Below are positions 34,382 through 46,387 of a stretch of 64,000 nucleotides of DNA, piece by piece. The position numbers and the translations under genes are program-made. The notes under the pieces are model-generated. The model saw only the letters and a program-made list of their open reading frames with translations, was not told the origin of the DNA and ran no database searches. Position 1 is the stretch's first letter, and each line of letters begins with the position of its first letter. This DNA comes from Strobilurus pachycystidiatus (lineage: Eukaryota; Basidiomycota; Agaricomycetes; Agaricales; Physalacriaceae): positions 1,054,001-1,118,000 of the forward strand of contig JAHLMK010000015.1 in NCBI GenBank assembly GCA_019915135.1. Direction: 5' to 3'.

Positions 34382-35628
34382 CTCCGAGGCACGCCGTCTC
34401 TCGGAAACCTGGGTGAAAGGAGTCGGTCGTGCTTGCCGTCACAATCTCATCGCCATGTCATGCTGGCGTCGCCTGCGCCATTGAAAAGGCTCTCGAAGAG
34501 TCCGTATTCTGGGAACAGTCGGGTTGTGAATTTTCTATATCCGCGTCGAAATTGGCGCCTCACCTGACAACCATTTCGTAGACCGTAGCGGAGGAAGGTG
34601 GCGGTGCAAGTTCTCGATCGAGGCGCGGAACTCACAGGAATATGGATACGTGCATTAGGTGCCACCCTGCTCTGGGTCCAGTTGGGTCAGTCAATCTCAG
34701 CAGTTGCCTGGCAGCACATGGATGCGGGATACTTTGGACATGCGCTCATGCAGCCCTTTCTCTGGGAAGGGACGAGGCGTTAAACGCTGCCGTCTTGGGA
34801 TACAACAACATGCCCTCCCTTGGACAACAACTGTAGCCTGTCCACGGCATCTTCGAGGCGATGATTGGCCAGCATTGGTAGGTTCCATTCAGTCGTAATT
34901 TTGAGTTTCATACAAACCTTTGTGACGTTTGCTAGTCATTCTCGACCAATCCAATTTAATGTCTGAGCAAGGATTCTCCATCACAGTTTGGGTCGAATGA
35001 AGTACCGCCAGTTGGTTTGTCAGAGGTCTTGCCCGCGCAGAACGACTGCCGTGATAGAACGCGTCATCCCTTGCTTTGAAGCCGCTGCTGTTACTACTGA
35101 AATCGAATGCAAAACCGAGGGCGTTGACCGAATTCACAAAATACGGCAAAACCTTGCGTTAACAACGGGATTACGGCTATTGTCTCTTGTTCTCGTCTTG
35201 GATCAACAGCTGTGGTACGTAGTAGGTATGGGAGCATCGACTACCAATGGGGTTTCAGAAGCGCCTCGACTGACTTCGTGAGTTGGCTTCCGCCTAGTTC
35301 TAACGTCGACTGGTTTCCAAGTCAACTTACTTACTGCGCTCGTCGTAGGGAAGGTCAGCTATTGTACGAGCTACACCCCGGATTTGGTACCTCACTCTAA
35401 TGGTCTATTGTTCTATTAACTGACCGTCCATTGTTGAAGCTATACCTACCGCGGAGAACGGTGGTAACCATGCTCTTAGGTCTTAGGTTCTGGATTCGCG
35501 AAATCAGCCGCAATGATAGAAGGGCATCAAGCGTGTTGGGATATCACCAAGCGCTTGTAGCGACGGCCCATATGCGAGTCTTGTTGGACGACAATTTGTA
35601 CAACAAGGCATGTACCGCTTTTGGGGAC

Positions 35629-35811
35629 TTCACGATCCTAACTCGGAGGATTCTCAGGTTCAGCGGGTGTTCAAAGATAATAAGGCCACTAGGGACGTCA
35701 GTACAACAAGGTATATACCAGTTACAGTGACTCCGAGTTCACGATCCTGACTCGGAAAATTCTCAGGTCAAGCGGGTGTTTGAAGATGATAAGGCAACTA
35801 GGGACGTAAAA
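35629..35811. repeat. diverged direct repeat, unit about 75 bp
   Basis: Copies at about 35629-35702 and 35739-35811 share TTCACGATCCT, ACTCGGA, ATTCTCAGGT, AGCGGGTGTT, AAGAT and ACTAGGGACGT in the same order. The second copy differs at about ten positions. No coding function is visible. Confidence 0.75.
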
Positions 35812-36014
35812 ATGAATCATTGAAATGTAAGATACGGTAAATTCTTCTTGAATGATGCTACAAGTCTAATTGTTACAATTTGTGGAGATACAACAGGTAC
35901 GGTATAGGCGTGAATGTGTGTATGATACGTGAGGATATGCAAGAATACAATGAATTGTCCTAATGCTGGGTATCGAGGGGATGCGTCTACGTGTCATTCG
36001 TGGAAGGGCTGCGT

Positions 36015-37028
36015 TCAAAGGTTCGTGAGACGTAAAGGAGGGAGACGCAGGTCATTAGAGACGGTCTTGACCCGCAAGATCTCGCGAATAGATGGCAGCC
36101 GATCGCATCCCCTGCTACTCGTCGATTGGACTTCGACATCCATGTCAACATCCAGGTCCATTGGCGTCGAGGGGATTGAGATGGAGGTTGCTGAGGATGC
36201 AGATGAAGGAGCTGGGCCCGAGCGGAGCATACTTCGGATGGACGGGATCGTCTCGCATTCCGCGCTGCTTGTCGAGCGAAGATCTAGCTCCGTCTCCATG
36301 CCGCTGCGCAAACGGGTACATGATATCGAGGGTGCAGCGGACATAACCGAGCTAGCCTGCCTCGCGCTCTGCAGGAGGTGGTAGTATTCGGTTTCGAGCT
36401 TGTATATCGTCTGAGTGGCTAAACGGAAGGATCAGAAATTACGCCACCACTCAAGGCACGAAAAACACTTACCATGCTCGATGAGCTGAATTTTGCTGGG
36501 CATCACTGATATTGTCGGCAGCACCTGGGTGAGCATGCGGATCATACAGTTTTCCTTGTGGGTCTTCGCTTGTAGCGAAGTCATGTTCGCGTATGTGTTT
36601 GGCGTAATGTAGGCCGGTTTGCTCTCTACATCCTCGCCACGAAACTGATGCAGCGAGTTCTTCAGATACACAATGTAGCTTATTGCTATTCAGAGAGTCA
36701 GTCACTTTCGCTGACTGAGCTGGACAAGACGCGTACCATTTGCCATGATAGCTAGCCGGTCCTGAACCGCCGGCTTCAGGCGATCTGGAAGTGCCGCCCG
36801 AAGCTCCGCGAACTCCTGGTTAAGGCGCGATTGATACGTCGGACGCGCCTTGGGTGAGGCTGACGGCGCAATTTCACTACCAACATGCCTCCGCCATTGC
36901 TCGATGACTAAGCGCTTTTTTAGGATAGTGGCCAGCACTTTGCGGTGGTGTTCGAGGACATGAGGCGGTAAATGAGGGTGAGTGCGGCGGGGAGCGGAAG
37001 CCGACTTGAGGGAGGATGAAGAACGCAT
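36015..37028 (-). CDS. hypothetical protein with weak helix-loop-helix resemblance
   Basis: Exons 37028-36737, 36685-36473 and 36418-36015 give 302 residues. The middle reads RLNQEFAELRAALPDRLKP, then DRLAIMANAISYIVYLKNSL across the first intron. The spacing of two amphipathic helices around a Pro-containing loop resembles a bHLH dimer interface, with a poor basic region. The C-terminal half repeats a motif: ECETIPSIRSMLR and RGCDRLPSIREILR. I chose the ATG at 37028 because a GATAAAA sequence 60-70 bp upstream fits a TATA box; an in-frame ATG at 37115 lies upstream of that box. A transcription factor is possible but far from certain. Confidence 0.75.
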
Positions 37029-38487
37029 TAGGAAGTTTTGAAGGGAAGTGGGGATGGGGTGTGTCCAGTCGAGGACAATGTGTAGCCTGCTTTTATCCTG
37101 AGAGCCCTTGTTCATTGTTACCTGTGCAGTGTTCCCAGAGTTGTTGTTATCGATCGGCCTGTGATCAGCGCATCAAGTTGGGACATTGTAATTGTCCCGG
37201 AAGGGAAGTTATTGTTCGGGCTCTCGGGCTCGGGCCTCGAATACAAAAATCAAGGGCATGTGCATTCTGCAACGTATGGTCGTACGCGCCGACCCTTGTT
37301 CTACTCATCATTCATCGCATTATCTCCGAAGGTGGGCACGGACGTGGGTCCACCAGATGAGGAAGTCCTTGACAGAGAATCCGGAAGGAAAACAATGAGT
37401 CGGTTTCCCAGTCAAGTGCTGCTCGAAGAGACAAAAGGGAGATCTTCGTGCAGAGCAACGAGAGAAGAATTGGGATGAAGGTTGCCTGGCAATCCTTTTT
37501 ATTGTCTTTCTTGACGACAGCGCCCACTGGCAAGAGCTTCAACTCACCGTTTGGAGTCCCGAGCACGCCGATTTGACTGGAGGCGACAGACTAAGTGCGT
37601 CGAGCCACTAATGGGCTGCTAGTACAGCTATGGGTAGCCAAAAGGACGTCCGCAGAAACACTAGTGGCGTGGAAATTCGAAGTTCGTGATCATAGAACAG
37701 TAGTCCTTTCAGGCCAATAGAGGACAAGAACATCGTCGGTGATGAATGGAATCACCCATGCATCAAGCGTGAGGCTCAGTGGGCGTACGTACGCAATCAA
37801 AAAACAGTTACGGAAGACACGAGCTTCTGGAAGGCATCCAGGACATTGACAAACGAGAGAGCGAAAGGAGTAAGACAATGTTTAAGTTGCCTGATCAAAA
37901 GCTACCGAGGTTCGGACGTTCCGCTCCTGCGCCGACACCTCGACGTGACGTCTTGAAAGCGTCCCCTTCGTCAGCGAATCGCGGAGCGCGCCTTGTGCCG
38001 AATGAGCGGGGCGAAGGGCGGGACGCTCGGGCGCGTCGGGTCTCCCGACAGCTCAGAGGCCACTCACTACTATGATGGGAAACGTATGGTGAGCCTGGGA
38101 TGAGTACTCGCACAGTTGGCAAATCCGTCAAGAACAATACTAGAACAATAGCTGTCGAATCGGGCATTACTACGTCCAGACTGTGGGACGTGTTGCTTGA
38201 GAATCAGGGAAGGAATGTTATGGGGAGTGCAGTACTAAGTAGAATCGCATATGTGTACCTAAGTTACTTACCAGAAGCAGCGGCCTTATTGTACTTGCAA
38301 TTGAGAGATGGACCTATCTGCTGCTTATGCTCGTTCGTCAAGGAGACGGCTGGTCGATGCTCATCGTCTACGTCTCAATCGCAAGTCTTGAACCGGGTGT
38401 GAGAAGGGGTAGGATACAAAACGAAATATTTTACATAGTGTGAGGACTAGTATGTAGTAAGTACACAGGTCATCCTTTTTGTTTTCT
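37029..38487. other. intergenic region
   Basis: 1.46 kb upstream of the helix-loop-helix-like gene and downstream of the RING gene. A + strand frame at 37878-38075 (starting MFKLPDQKLPRFG, arginine-rich) has no supporting features. Nothing else is recognised. Confidence 0.5.
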
Positions 38488-40265
38488 TCAATCCTCATCT
38501 TCGTCTTCGTCAAGATCCACGTACCCACCACCACCCCACTCTGCACGAAGGCGCGATGGAATGCCCGGGATTGATCCATCGTCTTCATCCTCATCATCCA
38601 GCCCTGTTCCGTGGTCATCATCACTGTCCTCATAATAGCCTCGACTTGCCCGATGTCGATGGACATCATAGCCACCGGAATTCCCACCAGCGTCCTCTTC
38701 ATCATCCGAATCGTCCTCGTAGAGACCATGCGAGTGGTAGTCATCCTGGACATCATCTCCGTTATGATTCGAGTCTGCATCTTCTTCGCTCAGCCCGGAT
38801 CTTCCTTCATTGTCATCCACGCGAATGCCTTCCCCTTGCCTTGAGCTTATATCCTCTTCGTCCTCCTCATCCTCGGTTAGAAGCACAGCAGCAGGACGTC
38901 GTGCCATTGACCGGAGGGGAAGCGGACGCGCTTCCTCGTCATCGTCATCTTCCTCCGACTCACTGAGAATGGCTCGTCGGCGGGAAGCTACTGGCCGCTG
39001 ACGACTCTCACCCTCCTCAGCATCCTCGTCCTCGTCCTCGTCATCATCTCCTGCCGAAGGGGGTCTCAGGTAAGGTGGGTGAGGGGCATTGAGCAATGTT
39101 TCCCAATTCTCGGCGTCGTCAAGAACATCGACATCTTCGTCGACAAAAAGATCTTCGTCGTCATCGATAAAATCCGCCTCATACTCCGCATACTCCTGGA
39201 GCAGGGCCTCTTGCTCCTCATCCTCATCTTCGGAGAGACCGACATCGAATACGTCCAGGAGTTCTAGAAAGCGATCCCCGCGTCTGTGCTGATTATTTGG
39301 ATAGACACGCTCGCATCTTGAGCACGCGCCATCCCAGATCTCATGCATGCAATCCTGGCATCGATAAACGTTATCCTCGGCGTCAAAGACGCCCATAGTC
39401 TCTTGAGCGTCCTCTTCTTGTTGTCGCTCCCGCGTACCAAAAAGACCCTTCCAAGGATCGGCGTCTATGGGTGCTTCTTCCGCGTCGGGAACATCCGTGA
39501 GTAGACCACTTTTGAGGAGGCCGTGAACAGTATTCTTGATAGTCCATATTTCAATGGGGCGCTTGGCGATGAAAGAGCGGCAATGGGGACATGTTTTGCC
39601 TTGACCCTCGGCAGTAGCTGAGAACCACTGGAAGAGACAGCCGTGACACGAGACGTGTCCGCACGGAGAGAGCGCGTAGGGACGCCTGAGGACGTCGAGA
39701 CAGATTTGGCAGGTCATGGATTGTTGCACATGTCGTATAGCTTCATCCTGTTTCCTGAGTAACTATAAACGAACATTGAGTATGCAGTCTGCCGATGTGA
39801 GAACAAATGGTTACCAAAGACTGGGCCTGGAGTTCCTCTGTCAAGCGACGGATGATATCCTGAGGTGACTCATCGACCGCTTTCGCTTTGCCCTTGCCCT
39901 TCAGATCCGGCTTGGGACTGGTAGCAGACAACTAGACACCGTATGTCAGAAAAGATGACGGACGTGCTTGCAAAGTATTCACAGTTTCCGAGGAGTCGCC
40001 ATCTTGTGATGCGACAATCGATGCGGCTGAAGGCATCTGTATTCTTTGTGAGGGCGAGACGGGTACTGCACGACATGGCACGTACAGTGACAGCCGACGT
40101 CTGTGCGATTCTTTCTTTCTTCTTCTTCTTGCGGCGTCGGTATTTCTTGTCAGTTTTCCGCGCGCCGGTGGCAGACTCTTTGAGCTTTTTTTCTGGTCTG
40201 TTTGATAGCAGTACGTCCGAGTTGACGCGTTTCCTGGGCTGCGAAGGGCCAGCGACTGAGGACAT
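38488..40265 (-). CDS. RING-finger protein with acidic tail, probable E3 ubiquitin ligase
   Basis: Exons 40265-40086, 40036-39983, 39931-39815 and 39762-38488 give 541 residues. The N-terminus is lysine-rich (KYRRRKKKKKERIAQ), a likely nuclear signal. A short helix (IIRRLTEELQAQSL) leads to a C3HC4 RING at about residues 130-180: CQICLD, CGHVSCHGC, CPHC. A second zinc-like site follows (CQDC then CSRC, about residues 253-265). The last 270 residues are strongly acidic with many Asp/Glu runs. RING, then a four-cysteine site, then an acidic region is the layout of yeast Psh1, a ligase for the centromeric histone H3 variant; this is an analogy of layout only. RING proteins recruit E2 enzymes for ubiquitination. 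The gene is divergent from the transporter. Confidence 0.88.
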
Positions 40266-40518
40266 GTCGTGGTAAGAGACAATAAGAGACAGGAAGTTGC
40301 CGGATTTGGTGGAAACGTGCTGCTGACTCAGCCCAGTTAGGGGCTTCTAACGCGACAATGAATGATGGAGGTGGCAAGCTGACAGCCTGAGATCCCCCTA
40401 GACCGCAAACAACCACCATCCTTCCAGCCTCAGCGTCCTCCCGCCTGGCGACCCGCCCAGGCAGACCCTCGCTGATTGCATGCTATAAATTCTGGCGACC
40501 GCAGCGCCCAGCCCCGCG

Positions 40519-41956
40519 ATGGCAACCATGTATTCGCGACCATTCGTTCCCGTTATAGACCCTCGGATTGGGCAGAATGATTTTTCATCCAACGCGTCGT
40601 ACTCTCGGTCGTCGCCGCTGGTTATGACCGAGCCTTTGGACGCTCCAGAATGTCGCAAGGACGCATACAGACGCCTTCCTCCGTCTTCCAGCTCCACATC
40701 ACCACAACTAGGGGCGTCAACAACGACGAGGCGGCCGGGTCACCAGCCGCTGCGTCCTTCCCCTCCGCGCATATACCATCGCGAACTCAGCCATCCAGCC
40801 CCGCTTGTCATAGAGCCATCCAGATATAAAGATGGCATTCTCTGCCCGCCAGTGACGTCTCCGAATCAGAAATCATCATCGCTCGTGTCCTCATCACGGG
40901 CATTCTGGCTTCTGCTATACTTTTGCTTCAATCTCGGGCTGACCCTTTATAACAAAGGCGTCCTGGTCTCCTTCCCATTTCCATACACCCTCACTGCCAT
41001 ACACGCACTTTTTGGAACGATCGGTGGAGGCATCTTACTCCGGAATGGCTCCTTCACGCCCGTGCAGCTTAGCCTGCAAGAGAACCTAGTCATCCTTGCA
41101 TTCAGCGTCCTCTATTCGGTGAATATTGTGGTGAGCAATGCATCACTCCACCTTGTTACGATTCCAGTGAGCTATCGCCTTTCTCGTCTGTTCCTTGCTT
41201 GAAAAGTCCTTCTAGTTCCATCAAGTTGTCCGCGCAGCTACACCTATCTTCACTATCATGTTCTCTGCATCCTTCTTCGGACAGCATAGCAGTTACGCCA
41301 AAAGAGTCTCCCTCATTCCGGTTGTTTTGGGTGTCGGATTTGCGTAAGTTGTCGGCCCCCGCCGGTTATTCGCACTCATCCATTGCAGTACTTATGGCGA
41401 TTACTACTACACACTATGGGGCCTATTTCTTACACTTTTTGGGACCGTCCTCGCAGCCCTCAAGACCATCTTCACCAACCTCCTCCAGTCGCCTAAGACG
41501 GCATCGTCTCCCTCATGGCGGCCACAGCTTCCCTCACTCGCCCTGCTCCATCTCCTATCACCTTTGGCTTTTATACAATGCGTGCTCCTCGCCTTTTTCT
41601 CCGGTGAACTATCCAACGTCAGGCAATTTGCCGCTCAAAAGATGAATGCATCCATGGCAATTGCCCTCGCCTTGAACGGATGTATTGCTCTTGGTCTGAA
41701 CATTGTCAGTTTCACAGCGAACAATCAGGTTGGAGCGCTTGGGATGACCGTTGCTGGTACGTTCCTTGACCTCTACATCCTTGTTATGGTTTCTCATGAG
41801 ATTTCAGCCAACGTTAAACAGGTCCTGACTATCCTGCTGGCCGTGTTGATATTTGATCTTTCCATAAGCGCCACGAATGCAATTGGAATCGCATTAACGT
41901 TGGCAGGCGGTGCTTGGTATGCGCATGTAGAATTTACGGAGAGGAGACGAAAGTGA
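40519..41956 (+). CDS. triose-phosphate/nucleotide-sugar transporter family protein
   Basis: Exons 40519-41166, 41216-41343, 41389-41756 and 41808-41956 give 430 residues. After a disordered N-terminal 130 residues, about ten membrane segments follow. The first is FWLLLYFCFNLGLTLYNKGV, with the NKxV-type motif of the TPT family; FHQVVRAATPIFT and GALKTI-like TVLAALKTIFTNLL are further family blocks. Fungal members sit in the Golgi or ER and exchange nucleotide sugars or phosphorylated sugars; the substrate is not predictable here. The C-terminal GGAWYAHVEFTERRRK has a dibasic tail on the cytosolic side. Its 3' end stops 57 bp before that of the helicase gene on the other strand. Confidence 0.93.
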
Positions 41957-42013
41957 TCTGCGGCATCATCTATCTGTACATTTATTTTACCTCGCATTGT
42001 AAACTTATAGATC

Positions 42014-45000
42014 TCAGTCGAGACCAGCATATCGTACATCAGCATTGACTTCCAACCAGGCGAGCCAGTTCTTGAGGTAGCGGCCACCGTGGCGGACTGT
42101 CGAAGAGTCACCAACAACGCACTACGCATGTGCAACACGACGAAGTCAGTCCGCCGAAAAGGCTAGGAAGATGCAGAAATCGTACCAAATGTCGTTTGGC
42201 TCGAGTCATGGCCACTGAAACAAAGGTGAGTTGGAAATATAGATCCTTCGAGGAAACGGCTTACCATTCAATCGCCTCTTCTCCTTCAAGAAACCTACTT
42301 CTCGCTGAGGCCACGTAGTGTCAGGTCCAGACATGACAGCACTGTATGTTTGCACAGACCTTATCATTGCTGCGCACCAAGCTGATTATAACGGCATCTT
42401 TTTCTCGTCCTTGCATACCATCAACTGTGCCAATCTCAAGAGCGCCGCCGTACTGTGGTCGCAAGAGTGACACCAGCAGAGTTACCTGGGCTTGGTACCT
42501 ATTGCACAATAAGGACACGAAACAAAGTATCAGGTAGTCAAAACGCACGGTGTGATGACAGCGATTTGCCCCGGGGATACACCTGCTTCTGTCTGTATAT
42601 GCCAAATGATTTTGAGCGTCGGCCCACGAGAAATGCCAACAGCAAGTGCCTACCAGTTTGTCTACCCAAGACTTGACAACCATGGCCTCGTTCTCGTTGC
42701 AACGTGATCCTTCGTCGCCATCCCCTTCAACCCGCTCGAAGTATTCACAACCAGCCGTATCGAAAAACACCACAGGCGTGCCGAGGACCTCCTTGATCGT
42801 TTCTTCGTCCGCATCCTCTGTCTGTATGATATCGCTCAACAGGTGTTCCGCGACCGAGTAATGTGATTCGAGCTTGTCATGGTAGAGAGTTTTCGAAGGG
42901 AATTGACATATTTGTTCGTGCATGCTGATTGGTGACAAAGGTGAGTTATGACTGGAGAGGAAAATGAGAAGGAGGGACGCGTACCGGTATTGTACAGTCA
43001 GCATGCGCTTTATGTTGGCGCCATACATCTTCTCCAGGCGGTCAAATAGTGTTGTTTCTAACGTTCGTGGGGACACCAAGGCGGGGAGTTTGGCGACTGG
43101 CGTCGCCTTGGGTGCATCGCCCTCTGTATCCGAGACATCTGAATCTGAATCATTAGATCCCGACGCTTCAGCTTCATCCGCTTTCTTCTTGTTTTTCGAT
43201 GTAGCCGGCTTGATCTTTGGTTTCTTTCCTTTCTTCGCTTTGTCGAGCGAAAGAACGGTCGGAGGTAATTGCATGGGATCTCCAGCCAGGATGAGCTTCC
43301 GAGCTTTGAATATGGGAACCATGCAGACCTGCATCATAACGTTTCGACTCTGGATGCTAAGTATGTGATTTGTGAGAACCACGAACCGGTTCTAACGCCT
43401 GTGTAGCTTCATCGATGATCACTACATCAAAATTATGATTTCGTAGCTGTCGGCCACCTGCGGAATGACACGTCGTCAAGACAACCTAGAGAAACGTATA
43501 GAATGTCATTACTCTGAAGTCAACTCACTTGAAGTCGCTTACTTGCGATTCGCCTAGAACAGCCTCGACTACACCGCCTTCCCTTTGACGATACCTGATT
43601 ATCTAGTCATTAACGCGAAGGAAAGGGGCAGGATGGTGCGTACTCTTTCCGCAAGGCCTTCACATCATCCCACAACTTCCTTCTCTCAGCCCCCTTCGGC
43701 CGCTTACTCTTCGCACCTTTCCCGCTACCAGACAAAATCCCAAGAGTAGCTTCCAATTCAACTCGAACGTCTTTTGCTAGAGCCGCCTTCAAATACCGTA
43801 AATTTCAGTGCAGGCAGAAGAAGGCAGGAACACGCCTGATCCGTTCTCGACGCCTTCACCTCCAACGTCGAATTCAAAACGCCTTCATTTGCCATAACAC
43901 GCGCCGGATGTCCAATCCGTGTCACTTTGAGCTTGTCGCCCTTTTCCCCAGGGGGCAGGGCGAGAAGGCGCTCGAGTATGTTATCCACCGACAGATTTGA
44001 GGCACCGCATACGAGCAGTCTACGAGGTTTCTCATTGAGGGATGAAGGCAAACTTGTGAGCTGACGGATGATTTCGATCAACGTGTGTGTCTTTCCTGTT
44101 CCTACTGCAATAGTTAGCCGCCATTCGGAGAATACGAGCGACCGGAAAGGCGTATATACCCGGTGGTCCGTGTATACAGGCGACTTCGGGCGCTTCTAAG
44201 CAAAACTTGATCGCGTCCTTTTGACTGGGATTGAGTGACTGGTCGAAGAACGTGATGGGTGGGACTGAGACGGGTTTGGACATGGATGTCTTTGCCACCA
44301 AGACTTGTATAAGTGGAGTAAGGGATGGGACGTTCTTGTCATCTGGCTAATCGACTTGAATTGAGAAAATGCTCAAATATGAATAGATGCTAACCTTGGA
44401 TCCGGTCACAGTCTTTTCAAGCATATCGATGGCCTTGTCCATCCTGCACGCACATTATCTTCCAGCACTCTGTACAGCAGGCGGACTAACCTATCGTAGG
44501 TTACGCTGTTTGCGATCTTGAGGACGCGACATCTCTCCGGCAAGTCGATATCATCCGACGTGTCCGACGAATCTACAGCCACGACAACACGCGTATCAGA
44601 TACCTGAAAATTGAACACATGATAAATGAAGTATGTCACGAGAATACCTTGTACACTATGCCTTCAACGGCAGAGCTCTTGATTTCTGCGGTCGATGAGG
44701 CTTTTTTGGGCTTCTTCGTCGTAGCGTTGGTCACGTTCGCCTCAATTCGCGCCAAATCCCCGGGTCTAAGCGATAGAAAGCACGTTGTGAAGTAATTACA
44801 GTTGCGCGGCGAAGACAGCCTACCGAAGGGTATGTGGCGGGAAGATGGGTGATGTGTGGTACGCGGCTGGCCGCTCTAGCTCTATGAGACTAACCCGAGA
44901 TGAGCACCTTGGAGGAACATCGCCAGAGTGATAGTGGCGCGCACTAACGTCTTTCCACCAAGCCCCACATTCATGGATGCTACGCCGAGACCAGCAAGGG

Positions 45001-45145
45001 CCAGTCCTTTTTGCTCGAGGAGCTTCGGCCCGCAATTTGATAGTAATAAAGAGCTCCGTTCAATTTCTGCTCCTCGTTCTTGAGCAAGAAGATGTCTCTG
45101 TCGAGCGATGAACGCGGAGAAGGCTGCGTCATAAGAGTCAGTCAT
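42014..45145 (-). CDS. HCS1: Hcs1/IGHMBP2-type superfamily 1B DNA/RNA helicase
   Basis: Seventeen exons can be joined in frame from the ATG at 45145 to the stop at 42014, about 750 residues. Motif Q and I read LNPSQKDAIKFCL and GPPGTGKTHTLIE, with an intron inside the Walker A box. Motif Ia is LLVCGASNLSVDNI, motif II VVIIDEATQA, motif III LAGDPMQLPPTV, motif IV QYRMHEQI, motif V GTVDGMQGREKD and motif VI NVAMTRAKRHL. This order is that of Upf1-like helicases, and the N-terminal domain matches Hcs1 (DNA polymerase alpha-associated 5'-3' helicase) and SMUBP-2. The R3H and zinc domains of animal IGHMBP2 are absent, as in fungi. A lysine-rich insert with acidic runs sits between motifs III and IV. 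Function: 5'-3' unwinding in replication or RNA metabolism. Confidence 0.92.
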
Positions 45146-46387
45146 GGTAGGAAAGCAAGTACGAAAAAGGCAATGAACGCCACATGTACTCTCTAATTTC
45201 GCGCTGGGCGCTGAAATTGTTTTTCGCTGTTGAGGACATCTAAGAGTTTGGCAAATAGATTTTCTTTCGAGTACAAGGACCTCAGACTCTCGAGTAGCTT
45301 GGCAAATCCTCATGCGGCATGCACATGGTCCATCTACCTAATGTACATAATTAATCGCTTCATTCCTGTCCTCCATCACGACATTGATGCTACATAATAC
45401 ATGCCGGTGCGGAGTTCTTTGCTGTCAACTGTGGCGTTTCGTATCACGGAAAGACGTCGGCAACATTAGTGCTGCGCTGCTCAAGATAGAAGCTACATAC
45501 TCATACCGCTGTAAGTAGGATCAACTCGGACTGCGCGACTTTGTGCATGATAGGCGGATATCTGCCTCGTATAGACTGGCTTATCGAGAGCGTTTTCATG
45601 GACCCAAGCCTCCCTGCGCTTCCCTACAGCTTCTTTGGGGCCTTGAGGCCGGAAGAGAAGCGGGACATTGACAATTTGAATGAACACCTGGCATTGGTAA
45701 AGGGAAGGAAGTGGAGAGTGCGAATGCTCCTATCGATGGACAAGTCGAATCTCGATGGCGGAAAAACTGGAAAAGGCCGCTAAAGCGGGGCCCAGGGCGT
45801 GGCGGGGTCATATGATTGAGGTAGGTCCATATTGATCCAATCTTCAAGACTCTTTTCTTGCCAATGCTTAGAGAAGTATACGGACTCAGGAGAGACGAGC
45901 CCTTCGGAAAATGCAAGCATGAGGACGCTGAACCAATGAGACGCGCCCGGAGGTATAGGACGGCATGATACGTGTAAAGGCTCGCGTAAGTCGCTACCCG
46001 TGCGTTATCCAAGCGTTATCGATGCCTCGAGGAGGCTGGTACCAAGTCTTTTATGTCATTTTTCTTCAGGGAATTCGCAATAACATTTGGACCCTAAAGT
46101 CGACCCACTTAATTTGGTCGGCGGACTTTGAAATGTTCATGATAAAAGGCCAAAAGATTCCCCTGTTCTCTACTTGACTCCCATCGTCTTTGCCTAGTCT
46201 TGCGTCGTGACTCGTCTCTCGTCCAACTCAATCCCCACCGAGCTACTTGCGCCTGTGCATGTACTCGAACCAGCTTTGCAGCTCACACAACTCTCATCGC
46301 GGCACCAAACACACGTCTGCTGCCGGGTTTCTAATATCCTTCTAAGCTTCCTACTGTCCCCGTCGTCCATATTATCCTTTACCAAAC
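45146..46387. other. intergenic region, promoters of HCS1 and INO1
   Basis: 1.24 kb between divergent genes. A + strand frame at 45541-45783 (starting MCMIGGYLPRID) is unsupported. The last 60 bases before INO1 are pyrimidine-rich, as is usual in front of highly expressed fungal genes. I do not recognise an inositol-response element. Confidence 0.5.

Larger units (their letters stand above)
33832..36014. other. gene-poor stretch with a diverged repeat
   Basis: About 2.2 kb without a supported gene. A reverse-strand frame at 34037-34381 (LTGLLPVRRFLIGELWVICD) looks protein-like, but the opposite strand is open as well (34197-34484), so neither is reliable. A diverged direct repeat lies at 35629-35811. 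Confidence 0.5.

Noticed and set aside
37878..38075. Arginine-rich open frame on the + strand
   Set aside because: No splice context, homologue or promoter; composition is that of GC-rich chance frames.
45541..45783. 80-codon frame between HCS1 and INO1
   Set aside because: No supporting features and the opposite strand is open as well.
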